NCBI GenBank assembly: GCA_963576735.1
Contig: OY755184.1
Location: 186,001-250,000 of the forward strand
Reading direction: 5' to 3'
Length of the DNA stretch: 64,000 nt
Source of the DNA: Bedellia somnulentella
Lineage: Eukaryota > Arthropoda > Insecta > Lepidoptera > Bedelliidae
Shown here in pieces: positions 42,008 through 53,770 of the stretch. The notes beneath the pieces were generated by a model. It was given only the letters and a program-made list of their open reading frames with translations, was not told the origin of the DNA and searched no databases. Numbering within the stretch: position 1 is the stretch's first letter; every line of letters begins with the position of its first letter. Position numbers and translations under genes: made by a program.

Positions 42008-44387
42008 ATGCACATATATGTTAAGCCAGAGAACATTTCTATTGATTGTTCGTGGAGGCGATCAAAAGGTAGGAATTGGTTGCGCTATCAAACCAACGCA
42101 CTGTGGAAAACGGTAGAACAAGAGCATATCGAAAATACTTTTTACGAATATCATAATTTGTCTAATATGGTTATTTTATTTGGTTCTCTAATAATTGTAA
42201 TATAATATTCATTACGTTTTTTCACAAAATTGCACAAAATGACATTATTTTTGACGTGTAGAAAGTATATACAACATAGGAGTACCAAACTTATATCTTT
42301 GTGTACACGTATTTCAAAACCATATTGTGAAAGAAATATTTGCTACAGATATGCAGTATCATACATTTTTGGAAAGCTTATTTCATGTTTATTAGAATAC
42401 ATGTCTTTGATTTCTAAAAAAGCGACAAATGTATCAGTAGGTACTTAAAAAGTGACATACCATATTTTTCACTGATTTATTTTTTTCGTCGAAGGTTTTC
42501 ATTATTACCCACGTCTCCCCACGCGCTACATTTTGTGTTAATTGATAGTCTAACTATTCTATAACACAAGAAAAAAAAAATCAGCTGCGGATGTTTGCGG
42601 TTTTGTAAAATATCAGCAAGAATGTTATAAAGGACGGAACAGAAAATCGGTATCTTTTGCGGTTTACCACCGTTCAAAATTAATTAATATTCCTTGATAA
42701 CGAGGGTATAATATCAAGTTTGCACTTATTTTGCGTAAGAATAAAAAAAACAAAAAAAATAATTTTTTTTTTTTTTTAAATTTGAAATTATACATTATTT
42801 GAATATCCACACCTTACTACATATATGTACCAAATTTCATCACTTTAGGACAAAAACTCATGAAGTTATATATTTTCGATCCGATACCGACCTGTCTTGC
42901 CCACAGTGCAACGCTGCCTACTAAATATTACATAATCTATGATAAAAACATGATGTCATGATTTTTGTTTGCGGGGAAACCTTAATAATTATATTTTATA
43001 CGTGTAAATGAGTTGAGTTGAGTTCAGACGTGCGGCGAAAGTGCTACGTGAGATGAGTACTATCGACTCAGAACGATCATTTTCGTTCATTCGGTATGTT
43101 TTAAAAGAAATTCATTGTCTTAAACTACACGTCGAAATTCTACCTACTCCAATTGATTTTATCTATCGTTAAAAGCACTTGAATGTCGATCTACTAGAGT
43201 GTGTTACGTGAGAAGTGAAAGAAAATAATGTTTGGTATTTTCTATTACACATTTATCAGATGTAAAGAAGGAAACTTAATTTGTTATACTTTATGGAGCA
43301 ATTTAATTTAGTTTCTTTATTGGGTTCCACTTATTTTAAAATTTGAACAATTCTACTAATTCGATTACGTTAATCCTTAATCTATGCAATATTTGGTTAT
43401 TATTTAATAAGCATTTATTAATTAAAACTTTAAAACTGATTACAAGGCTTACACAAACAAAATCTTCGGATTAACCAAAATAGTGTTATTTAAGGGTTTG
43501 TGTTATAATCTGGTTTTTACCCATTTAGGTTATTTAACTTTAAGCCCGCAAGGCATTTATGTAATTGAAGCACATAAACCATCACGTAGATACTCATAAA
43601 TAAATAAATTCAAACATTCTATGTGACGGTTGTCACTATTTTTCTGATTTTAGCCAAGTCGAAATATAGTAGTCCTGTTTTGTTTTTGTCTAGGGATCAA
43701 TGCCTCGATCAATGCCACAACGTTATAACTATTTTGTCGCTTCCATATTTATAAATCAATTCTATTAAACTGCCCTAACTCAAACAACTACTACTCTGCA
43801 TGAAGCTTAGTGCCTGTTATTTCATTGCACCAGTCGTCAATGGAATAGTGATGTTTAGAAAGTAAATACGATTGTCATGTGAATGTTAGTCAAAAACAAA
43901 TAAGTCGCTTTTACTAAGTATTTTTCTTTAAATTTGACTCAGAGTAACGATACCCCATCTCTTAATGAGGTACTTTAGGGAATTTACAGTTTTAGAAAGT
44001 TAATATAAATCATCAGAAATTATGATTTATTTTATTATTATACTCCTTAGGTGGTTAGATTTTAGTATTTTCTGAGACTTTCACGATTGCACATTATAAT
44101 TAAAACAACTATTGATTTTCGGATATTTTAACCGCGTGTTATTACATTAATCTTTTAAAGCCCGACGTTCCGAAAACTTTTCAGTTATCATGGTCACGGT
44201 TAGATTTTACTGATGAATAGTTTGGATGTATCAAATAAAATAGGCTGATAAATGAACATTTGACGTTAGTACATTAAATAATTCCGTAGCTTTATGTAAT
44301 TTCTAAGTAACCTTGCGCGGTCGTATTACGTTTAAGAATGAGATACTCAAAAGTAAAAAAATGCAATATACCATTGACGAGAAAATT
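42008..44387. other. AT-rich intron, no gene seen
   Basis: Includes homopolymer-rich sequence at 42745-42785 and a stretch 42815-42915 (CCAAATTTCATCACTTTAGG) that looks repetitive but is not recognised. Several 60-120 codon frames have no domain. Confidence 0.4.
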
Positions 44388-44485
44388 TATGCATGTGGCA
44401 GAAGCGAGAGAGGTTTATCAAGACAGTGAAAAACGGCAACATTGCCTACCCCAATGAGAATTAATGGTGTGAATACAAGTATATT
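44388..44485 (+). repeat. RTE-like LINE 3' end, short
   Basis: GCATGTGGCAGAAGCGAGAG, AGGTTTATCAAGACAG and GCCTACCCCAATGAGAATTA to GGTGTGAATACAAGT. It matches the last ~95 bases of the element at 7225 with one internal deletion. Confidence 0.75.
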
Positions 44486-45132
44486 AGTATGTTCCACTAA
44501 ATGACCCTATATTCCGACATTAGCAGTATTTATGTCCATTGCCAAACCATACCCTTGCTCGCAACAATCTTAATAACAGCTAAAACAATACCATATCTTA
44601 GTAAACCATTGTTTTACAATTGAATAGTATAATTAGCCGCCACAATCATGAGAGACCGATACCAGATAGCTAACGAGCTACAAGTGGCCGGAATCAGACG
44701 TGGGAGCCTGCCTCCTGATATCAATTGCACTTACAATAGGTTAATATTCAAATATCACTAGAAAAAATAAAATTTGTATTGAGTACTTAAGAACAGAATA
44801 CGCAAGTACTTCATCAAACCAAAAGCTGTCACTAACTCAATGCGTAACAAAAGATATATTTGGGTATTAAAAGTAGACTTATATTTAAATACATGCTCCC
44901 AAATTTATGAAATATACAACTTTATTTATTTCGTCTAAAATAGCATTAAAACATTTCTTCTCCTGCTTTCAAAAGTCCTTGAAGCCTTATTTGGATTAAA
45001 AGTCAATAATAAATCACCCTTAACTTTTTGATAATCTTCACCATTCCTGATTTCTCATATTGAAACTAATCTTTCACAAAAAAAATATATTATATTGCTC
45101 CTTAATGATGAATATATACATAATTATTTTGC
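44486..45132. other. No recognised feature
   Basis: AT-rich intron with a short GC-richer patch near 44640-44710. Confidence 0.4.
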
Positions 45133-45370
45133 TGTATAGTACTACCCCATTTCTTCCCACCTTCCCAGGGGTGATCGTAAGAGGCGACTAAGAGTATCGG
45201 GACTATTTAAGTGATTTTGGGCGATGCGGTTCGCAGACCCATCACCAAAAACATTTATTTTACAATCTTTACCCAACTTAACTTCCAAAAGTGACTGAAG
45301 ATTTTTCTGATTCTAAAGTTCTGGCTACCCCTTTAAGGGATTTATAGCCGTGAGTATATGTATGTATGTA
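45133..45370 (+). repeat. SINE-A copy with 9-bp TSD
   Basis: TTATTTTGC flanks it (45124-45132, 45371-45379). It begins TGTATAGTACTACCCCATTT, so about 20 bases of the usual 5' end (GTCGGCTTAGAATA) are deleted. Confidence 0.85.
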
Positions 45371-45737
45371 TTATTTTGCCAATCCAGTTCTGAACAAACG
45401 CAAGCTTTCGATGAATCATACGAAACGCTTCCAAAGCTCGAATAAACCGACATTATCTATGTAGCCAATCAGATTACTGCATTTTGTATTACTCACAGCT
45501 CGGCATAATGTCGCCCGTATCCAACCTCCTTGTAAGGCTTTTAAGGCTTCCAACTAAATTGGACGTTTCTATTTTTGTCTATAACTATACCATTTTGCAA
45601 CTTCTATTTACATTTAGATCTCAATCCTGATCGAAAATCAGAATAAATAAACCAAGACCATTCAATTTACTTTCGCTGATATTTATTTCGATAAACTTTA
45701 TTTACTGATATTCGAACAAGAACGTATCTATAGTCGA

Positions 45738-45966
45738 CATACATACATACATATACTCACGGCTATAAATCCCTTAACGGGGTAGCCAGAGCTTTGGAAT
45801 GAGAATTTCCACAGCCACTTTTGGAAGTTGATCGGGGAAAAGATGGTAATAAAGACGGGTATCCAACCACATCGCCCAAAAATCACTTAAAAAGCCCCTT
45901 AGTCGCCTCTTACGATCACCCACGGGTAGAAATGGGGTAGTGTTATTCTAAGCCGACACTACACGG
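45738..45966 (-). repeat. SINE-A copy
   Basis: Tail CATACATACATACATA at the left, 5' end GCCGACACTACACGGC at the right. The middle lacks AATAAATTTTTTTGGTG. Confidence 0.85.
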
Positions 45967-46237
45967 CAATAGACTACATATAGTAGACTAGAAATATTAT
46001 CATAATTGCACACTGCAAGTCGTTTTTTTTTGCTATACCTATGTTTTAATACTTAAGTGTAGTGTGGATAAATGTCTCATGAATTCGTATACATTTGTAA
46101 ATGGTGAACTTTAAAAAGAACCGTTAAAATTAGGATTTGCTGAACATTTACTGATTTAATTACGAATTTTTTTGCTTTATTTTCCATACCTATGTAAAGA
46201 TGTTATATTTTTAAAACAAAAAAACATTAATAGCATA

Positions 46238-46790
46238 CACTGTTTAGTGTTGCCTTGGAGTCCTACACCATTTTCTCCCGCGGGTGTTATACGTATAATC
46301 ACGGCTATGAATCCCAAATAGGAGACGCCAAAGCTAGAGAATGAAAATTTGGGAGCCACTTTTGGAAGTTGAGAGGGAAAAATATTATACTTCAAAGGAT
46401 GATGCTGTGTAGTGTCGGCTTAGATTAGCACTACCCCATTTTTTCCGGTGGGTGTACGTAAGAGGCGACTAACGGTATTGGGGCTTTTTAAGGGAATTTT
46501 GGGCGATGCGGTTGGAGATCCATCACCAACAACCTTTATTTTTACCATCTTTTCCCCACGCAACTTCCAAAAGTAGCTGAGGGATTTCTAATTCCTTAGC
46601 TTTGGCTACCCCTTCTAGAGATTTATAGTAGTGAGTATGTGTATGTTCAAAGGATGATTAGCAATTGTTCTCCAGCCACATTTCTCAAAAATAACACTCA
46701 AAAGCCCTAATATATTTAGCTGTCTTGTACTAGACTCAAGGAAAGCAAGTGATTGGTGTTACTCCAAGCCGAAAAAACGCAGCTAGTTAC
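46238..46790 (-). repeat. Old SINE-A copy split by a younger one
   Basis: 46290-46390 (ATCACGGCTATGAATCCCAA to AGTTGAGAGGGAAAAA) and 46659-46790 (TCTCCAGCCACATTTC to TCCAAGCCGAAAAAAC) are the 3' and 5' halves of one minus-strand copy, separated by the plus-strand copy at 46404-46645 and its TSD. To the left, 46238-46290 is a separate plus-strand 5' fragment (TGTTTAGTGTTGCCTTGGAG). Confidence 0.7.
46404..46645 (+). repeat. SINE-A reference copy with exact 13-bp TSD
   Basis: TTCAAAGGATGAT is exact on both sides (46391-46403, 46646-46658). Family layout: 5' GCTGTGTAGTGTCGGCTTAG (with an A-box-like GGCTTAG), GTACGTAAGAGGCGACTAAC, a B-box-like GGTTGGAGATCC (weak), CATCACCAACAACC, CTTTTCCCCACGCAACTTCC, then the 3' hairpin GGCTACCCC...TTATAG and GTGAGTATGTGTATG. 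There is no ORF, and TSD plus 5' truncation elsewhere show retrotransposition. The origin of the 5' part is unresolved: I see no convincing tRNA, 7SL or 5S match. Confidence 0.9.
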
Positions 46791-46867
46791 ATGTAACAAC
46801 CCTCCAGTATCACCCTGTCACAAACTGTTTACGAAATCTTTAACTATTACGTACATACATACACGTA

Positions 46868-47106
46868 GTTGCTGTGTAGTGTCGGCTTAGAATAGCACTA
46901 CCCCATTTCTTCCGGTGGGTGTACGTAGCGACTAACGGTATTGGGTTTTTAAGGGATTTTTGGGCGATGCGGTTGGAGACCCATCACCAACAAACTTTAT
47001 TTCACTATCTTTTCCCCACGCAACTTCCAAGGGTGGCTGAGGAATGTCTCATTCCCTAGCTCTGGCTACCCCTTCAAGGGATTTATAGCCGTGAGTATAT
47101 GTATGT
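46868..47106 (+). repeat. SINE-A copy with exact 11-bp TSD
   Basis: ACATACACGTA flanks it (46857-46867, 47107-47117). The extra bases GTT before GCTGTGTAG and loss of AAGAG in the GTAAGAGGCGAC block distinguish it. Confidence 0.9.
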
Positions 47107-47124
47107 ACATACACGTATGCCGTT

Positions 47125-47225
47125 ACTTTCAATTGGGGTAGATATAGACAGTCTCATTCCTATTCCTGGCAAAGCTCTTGCTGTTCATTCATATCCTAGT
47201 CTATTCATACATGTTTTTTTATCTT
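47125..47225 (-). repeat. RTE-like LINE 3' end, diverged
   Basis: CAATTGGGGTAGATATAGAC, CCTGGCAAAGCTCTTGCTGT and CCTAGTCTATTCATACATG follow the same order as 51628-51726. It lies right beside a SINE-A copy. Confidence 0.5.
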
Positions 47226-50063
47226 CATGCTTCGGACGTATGCTTTATTGTGCACATTCCCTGTTTGATCTTTAACTGATATCCATTCGTTAATGAAACT
47301 TCTTACAAAATACACTTGAAGTGGCCACAATTATCTGTGTATCGACATATACAACCTGTCTAGTCATAGCGAGTTAATAAGGAAAGTGGTTCCTACTCCG
47401 AGCAAGGCTGGACAGGTTGACCTTTGCCTCCGCGCCCTCCGCCATTATGACTATAACGACACACACTTCTAAATAAGCTTACACTGCTATAGAAATACAA
47501 AACTCTTTTTTGCACATCAAAACACAAATAATAAAAACAAACAGTAATATATATTATTGTATTAGTAATCTGTAAAAGAATGTTTATAGTTATAAAAACG
47601 ATCGTAAAAAGTGTACTTGTAGCATTTATAATTATTTAATAAAAGCTCTACTTTTTCATATCAAAATATGCAAACGCATAAATGTGCTTTTGTGAACGAA
47701 AATAACAAATAATGTTTAATTGAAATGACATGACAAAAATATCACATGAAAACATCTATTTTTCACCGACAATAATAGGACTATGTACAGAATAGAAATT
47801 CCAGTAGATGTGGTGTACTAATATTTCCCTGATTTTGCATTGAGATGTTTGAGAAATTTACAAAACTGATACCTTATCAAAAGTCTATAATAATTTGCTA
47901 AACTTTTTTGTATGTCACAAATCTGTTCTTACAAAGAAATAATTTATTTAACTTCACACAATATGCTTCATGAACTAATTATGCACTTTTTAAATATGAC
48001 CATGTGTTCGTTTTTTATTCATCTATACAACTAAATATAAAACGGGAAAATTAATGTTCAACAATAATAACGTTTTTTTAATACTCTACTCGATGCAGAT
48101 ACAACATGATTCGTACACGAAGATTATCGTAACGTATCTTACAAAATGCAGATCCTGAAAAAAATACGCAATTCTGGTAAAAACCAATACCAGAAAAAAA
48201 AGGTTACGGAATTATATGAACGATAATTATACGATTATAGCTAAAAAACTTATAGTAGTGTTCCTATTCAACTTATGTGCGGAAATAATGGTTTCGCAAA
48301 ATTGGCAAAAACCAACGATTTCCTTCCGAACGTTTAGTTGTTAACAATTTACTAACATGCGTCTTTAGCTGGTTTCTCATGTTGGGCAACCGACATCGCA
48401 ATGCGGGGTCGTGACGCGCACACCACTTTTATATTTAATTAGTTAAGGGTTTTGAAATCACATACAAATCCAATGCTATAAGACTATCCAAATAATAACA
48501 GATGGTTAAGTGACTGTGTGGTAAGGGACTGCATGCACTTTACAGTTGGAAACGGGTCCTCTAAAATAGTAAAATACTGATATCGAAGTTTTGGCTCCAA
48601 CTTTTTGCAATTTTAATATAACCGTTAAATTAGGGTGTAAATATTAGAAGTAACATGCATTCTTTTAGCTTTAAACTATAAAGATAGTATAACAGTAGTG
48701 ATGAGTCTTCATCTCATCAACTCCCGCCAATCCGTTTTCCAACTCCAGCTTAGTTGCTGAATCAAGATAAATAGCGATTATGAGAAGTGCAAATCAATAT
48801 CAGTTAGAATTTATTATAAACGAATTAAAGTAAGCATGTTTTTTTTTACGTACAAATCAACGGCTACTTAGTTGATTTAATTCGTTATCATACAGTAGAG
48901 GAATCGTTGGTGATGAGTCCACCCGCCAATCACTTTTAACATCTTATTTTCAAGTCTCTGGTTTGCTGTGCAACACCTACGAGAAATAAAATTCATAGAG
49001 CTTACCACTATTACAAGACCTACCATCATCAAGCATACACATTACGAAATGCAATAAATATTTTACAATATGACCCAGCTTCTTTATAGGTACTACCATA
49101 GTTTAAAGACGAGTCGTAATCGTCAGTCCGCAGTAGCGACCACACCTATCGCCGTTACACCATCGCCGTTTAGCAATCGTTATGAGCAGCTTGTGACAAC
49201 AATCAACTGACTACTGTCCTGTGTAACAAACACTCTTTATTTGTATGTTTGATGTGACTGATCTAATATTTATATTTAGTTAAAGAAAAGTTTAGAAAAT
49301 AATAATAAAAGATTTGTGGTTATTGAATACGTTAGAATAGATTGTTAGTTCTCGAATACAGTAACAGAAAAAATATAATTAGGAAATATTTAAATGTTGA
49401 AGGACAAAGATTGTTAATATCTATATAATATAATAATAATTTACAATGCAGGAGATGCATTATACGAGTGTGTACTAAATATGATACCGCTCGATATATT
49501 TTTTATCAAATGTAAAAAAATCCATTGCTACGGCGCGGGGCGGTCGGTCAGAGTTTAGTACAAAAGACTTCAACGCGATTCTTCAATATCGTATGAGAGT
49601 TTTCGTAGCAATTTAAAAACATTTGTCTTTACTTAAATACCTTCAAGTATAAGTTACGCTACTTTCATAAGCAAATAACTTGAATCATATGAAAACAAAA
49701 GAAAGCCTTAACAAAACTTACAATAGCAATAACAAGTTGTCAGTCAATACGAGGTATCTTACTCCGAGTTAATGAAAAGTCACTTCAACTTAAAGATATA
49801 TTAGAAAGCTTTGTGTTTCGTGTTATTAGCTTTTTGACAGCTTTTTTGATAGCATTTAATTTCGTTGACGTGTGCAGTAAAGAAACGACAAAAAAACACT
49901 TTACGGGTCAATAACTCTGGTTTGCCGTCCTTTTATGTCTGTGTGCAGTTCAAATCATATTTATCTTCTGAAATAATGACTAATATTATACACAGAATAA
50001 AAGGGCTTATACAATCATTTTTTCATCGCATCGAACTTTAAAATAAATCTAGGTTTTATAAAA
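47226..50063. other. AT-rich intron, mostly unassigned
   Basis: Longest interval without a recognised repeat. Slightly GC-richer patches at 47390-47460 and 49130-49200 have no clear content. No ORF longer than 60 codons starts here. Confidence 0.4.
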
Positions 50064-50300
50064 CTAGCGGACTAGCTTCGCATAGGTAGTGCTATCTTTG
50101 AAATATCCAATTTCTGCTTACCCTTTATGTGATTTTGCTAAAAATATATAGCCTATGAAACTTTTTAAAAGTGTAGCTTTTAGATTGTGAAAGAATTTTC
50201 AAGATCGGATCAATTCAGTATTTTCAAAAAAGATCCCTTTCAAACAAACAAACAATTACAGCTACAAATTTTACCTATTTATAATATTCGTATATATGTA
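50064..50300 (-). mobile_element. Short non-autonomous Helitron
   Basis: On the minus strand it ends ATGCGAAGCTAGTCCGCTAG followed by T (50063). Its 5' side has GAATATTATAAATAGG and a TTGTTTGTTTGTTTG run, like the 5' end of the Helitron at 38923. No coding sequence. The exact 5' start (TC) is eroded. Confidence 0.6.
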
Positions 50301-50687
50301 CTTGTTGTATGTACTGATAAGCATTTTATTTTTTTGTACGATTACAATCCTTCTTGAATACTCTTCTATTAGAAAAAGAAACCATAGAAAATTGAGTCAT
50401 TATTTATCATCATGATACACTGCGAAGGTAATGACAAAATTGTAGGGTAATTACCTAAAAATCTGCGTCTACGCAGTCCGTACTCTTGTACTTGCTCATC
50501 ATTATGTAAAATTATATTATTTGATACTGTTCACAATACTTACTTCAGTTGAACGTATTTTAGTATACAAACAATACATTGTTTGTCAAAACGGAAATAG
50601 AACCTTACAAAAACCCTTTCCTTTCTTTTGGTTTTTCAAGAATTGTTTTGAAACCCAATCGTAAATAAAATAGGTAGACAATAAGCT

Positions 50688-50910
50688 GTGTAGCGCCGGC
50701 ACAGAATAGCACTACCCCATTTCTTCCCAAAAGTGTTCGTAAGAGGCGACTAAGGGTACTGAGGCTTTTTAAGTGATTTGAAGGCAATGCGGATGCGGAG
50801 ACCCATCAATCACCAACAAGCTTTATGACACAAACTTTTCCCAAGTCAAATAAAAAAAAAACAGTAGTTGGTTATGCTGAAGCTCTGTTATAGTTTAAAT
50901 TGCTACATCA
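50688..50910 (+). repeat. SINE-A copy, diverged
   Basis: GCTGTGTAGCGCCGGCACAG, GTAAGAGGCGACTAAGGG, CATCAATCACCAAC and GAAGCTCTG; the 3' hairpin region is lost. Confidence 0.7.
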
Positions 50911-51049
50911 TTTTTAAGCAGATCTACAAGGTCCCTAGAGAGCATACGTCTCAATGTTATTATCAACATCTAAATTTAAAAAAATACTTCGAACAATAAT
51001 GTGACAAAAAGCCTCAAAAACCTTCAGATAGGATATGAATGACGTAGTA

Positions 51050-51180
51050 GATCGGTGCTCACAGAACCGGACGGCGATAGTGTGAGAACGCGGCGCGGCG
51101 CGAAACAAGTGAATGCAGCGAGCCAAGGACGAGACGCACTGAGAAGTATTCGCTTTGGTCGTCGACGTCGTGTTGGTTTA
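51050..51180. other. GC-rich islet, unassigned
   Basis: AACGCGGCGCGGCGCGAAAC and GGTCGTCGACGTCGTG stand out from AT-rich flanks, 3.2 kb downstream of exon 1 in gene sense. It may be an intronic regulatory element. No splice-bounded exon is seen. Confidence 0.25.
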
Positions 51181-51594
51181 CTACTAAACTATAATGAATA
51201 GGTGGATGTACTCTGTGGTACAGAAAGGCAAAAATACTAAAGCATAAAACAAATTGTAATTTTGTCGTCAAATAATGTAATATATGATTTTTTGGACCGA
51301 TTTCTGCGAATTGATCAATTAACTGAGGTTATCCACAAAATTATATGTTAATACGATAACAGCTCCGATTGGTTGAATAAACCAGGTGTAACTCTCTGTT
51401 TTTAAGGTTATAGAACTACAAGTTCTCTACTAGAGCCATGACTAAACTTTAGAGAATTCTGCATGGACCAAGCAATAAATCAAAGAGCAACCTTATCACT
51501 ATTATTTCGAAAAACAAATTACATATTGCATACCGCACATATTCATATTGAGCTAAGCAATGCTTATCAATAATCAAGGAGAGGATTTTTACAT

Positions 51595-52353
51595 ACTTAC
51601 TTACTTACTTATACTCACGCCCATTATTCCCATTGGGGTAGGCAGAGACTATCGATCGCCACTTAGTACGATCTTGACAAACCTCTCTTGCTTCCGTTAC
51701 ATTCATTATTCTTCTCATACATGCTCTTTTATTCTTCTCACTTTGGACCCTCGCCTTTATAAGAACGTTTTCTATCTGGTCAAGAAACGTTTTACGAGGC
51801 CGTCCTCTACTAACAATCCCATCCACATTGGCTCTATATATCTCTTTCGCTACTTTATTTTCATCCATCCTCTCTATGTGCCCAAACCACCTCAACATTC
51901 CTTTTTCTATCTTGCATACTACGTCATCTTTCAAACCTACTCGTTCACGGATCACAGTATTTCTCACTCTATCACACAGCCTTACATTACATATACTTCT
52001 GGGGGATTTCATTTCCACTGCATTAACTCTACTTTCATGCTTCTTCTGCCATGCCTAACATTATGCACCACACCATGAACATTATGAACCAGAACAGCAT
52101 TATGCACAGCCATTCGAGCCTTTTCTGACAACGACTGGCTCAACATCAGACTATTCATGGCTCCATTCACCGCGTTCCCCTTTTTAACTCTCCTTTCAAT
52201 ATCTTCTTCACATTTTCCATCCCTAGTAAACAAACTCCCCAGATATACAAATTCTTTCACTTGTTCCACTTTCTTACCATTTATAACAATGTCACATTCT
52301 GTCATACTTTCCTCTCTTTCAAAAACCATTGTTTTGGTTTTGGCCACATTAGA
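51595..52353 (-). mobile_element. RTE-like LINE, longest copy here, with 10-bp TSD
   Basis: ATTTTTACAT flanks it (51585-51594, 52354-52363) and the (TAAG)n tail is at its left end. Minus strand, 5' to 3': KTKTMVFEREE and FVYLGSLFTRDGKCEEDIER (52347-52010), the RT thumb region, then LRWFGHIERMDENKVAKEIY and KWRSIVSAYPNGNNGREYK (52018-51605). The two frames overlap with one frameshift near 52015. The YLGS..DGK..E.I.RR and RWFGH..RM blocks are typical of RTE-clade proteins. The catalytic YADD and the endonuclease are lost by 5' truncation. Confidence 0.88.
51605..52347 (-). pseudogene. RTE-like reverse transcriptase, C-terminal part
   Basis: About 245 residues in two frames. The stop codon falls within the terminal hairpin/tail region: the codons for SAYPNGNNGREYK are the 3' hairpin itself and the first tail repeats, so coding and RNA-recognition functions overlap. 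Inactive because truncated and frameshifted. Confidence 0.82.
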
Positions 52354-52363
52354 ATTTTTACAT

Positions 52364-53317
52364 AAAATTCATTAATGTTCAGCATAAATAAATACATTAT
52401 ATTACGTATCTGAGTAACATAAGCTGAAATCTTTTTTTGAAAACTGTCCTTATTCTGCTAATATATACCAAGATAAGATAGAATACGCAAGTGAATTTCG
52501 CGTTAAAAGGAATGTTCATGAATTAAACATTGCAATGCCCATAATATACTAGATATTTCTAGTTTGGGAACAAGGAATTAAAGTTTTGTAGATTTAAATA
52601 CCTTCTTATATTGATTTTTTAATGAATAAAACTTATATAAACAATATCACATCCTGCTAACCTACTAAGCGTAGTAAACAGTGACGCGAAGACAAGGCGG
52701 CGGCGATCGTATAGAATAAATTAGAATCGAGTAAAGCCGGTGAAATCCGAACATCTCGAGTGAAAATAACTCAATAATTGTATTAATTACGAACCTGTTT
52801 ATTACGGAATCGTATTACGGAACTCCACTCACCACTATCGATACTAATTCAAATGATATTTGAGTTACATATGAAAGTTTTGGGCATTAATATTATAATA
52901 ATATCAATACATCAAAAGTTTCGGTCATAACTGCCAAATGCTTTCTTATAAAAGAAAATAAAATAATAATTTAATTATGATACATCTTTTCAAGTGTTAC
53001 GTTTATACGTAACAACAAAAACTATTACTATGATAAGGCTTTTCGTTAGAAAACCCTGTTAAGTTTGCTCGCCCTTCTGCCCATCAATCACCACAATTTC
53101 AAAAAAGACAGTCAGAGCCAGACTTACTCAGAACTTAAGAAAAAGCATGAGTATGCTGATCACTAGTTTTTGGTGTTAACCTATCAAGGTTTTGATTCCA
53201 ACCGCATCACATATCAAATACTAAGAAACCTTCAATGCCTAGTCCTATATGATAGCCTATGGGAAGGGATGGGGTAATAGAAGGGATAGGTTAACCTAGA
53301 TTCCTACCTACCTACCT
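52364..53317. other. AT-rich intron
   Basis: A GC-richer patch at 52680-52760 is unassigned. 53160-53290 has a vague SINE-A resemblance (TTCCAACCGCATCAC, GGGATGGGGTAATAG) below a confident call. Confidence 0.4.
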
Positions 53318-53570
53318 ACATACATACATACATTTACTCACGGCTATAAATCCCTAGAAGGAGTAGCCAGAGCTAAGGAACTAGAAGTTCCTCAGCCACT
53401 TTTGGAAAGTTGAGTGGGGAAAAGGTTGTAAAATAAACGTTGTTGGTGATGGGTCTCCAACCGCATCGCCCAAAAATCCCTTAAAAGCCCCAATACCGTT
53501 AGTCGCCTCTTACGGACACCCAACGGCAGAAATAGGGTAGTGTTATTCTAAGCCGACACTACACAGCAAC
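53318..53570 (-). repeat. SINE-A copy, full length
   Basis: Tail (TACC)n/(TACA)n at the left, body close to the copies at 1062 and 39980, 5' end GCCGACACTACACAGC at the right. Confidence 0.88.
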
Positions 53571-53685
53571 CTAAACTATCTCTTCTATTATCCCGTCTAG
53601 AATCTAGACCTCATATTACCTACCTGAACTGACGGCTATCATCTCTTGAAATACTAGTCTAAACTCAGGACTCGATATCTAATCA

Positions 53686-53770
53686 TCCTCAGCTACTTTT
53701 GGGGGCTGAGAGGGAAGAAGACTGTAGAGGAATTAGTGATGGTGGGTTTGTAGCCGGATCTCAACCTTCT
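53686..53770 (-). repeat. SINE-A fragment
   Basis: CTCAGCTACTTTTGGGGGCT, GAGAGGGAAGAAGACTGTAG and TGATGGTGGGTTTGTAGCCG keep the SINE-A order; both ends are lost. Confidence 0.45.

Noticed and set aside
41840..42205. 121-codon frame starting inside SINE-B
   Set aside because: Its first part is SINE sequence read through; not a protein gene.
48700..48960. Weak resemblance to SINE-A (GATGAGTCCACCCGCCAATCA)
   Set aside because: Too short and diverged to separate from chance.
53625..53645. Ratchet-like CAG|GTAGGT on the minus strand
   Set aside because: Weak pyrimidine tract (GTCAGTTCAG) and non-consensus donor.
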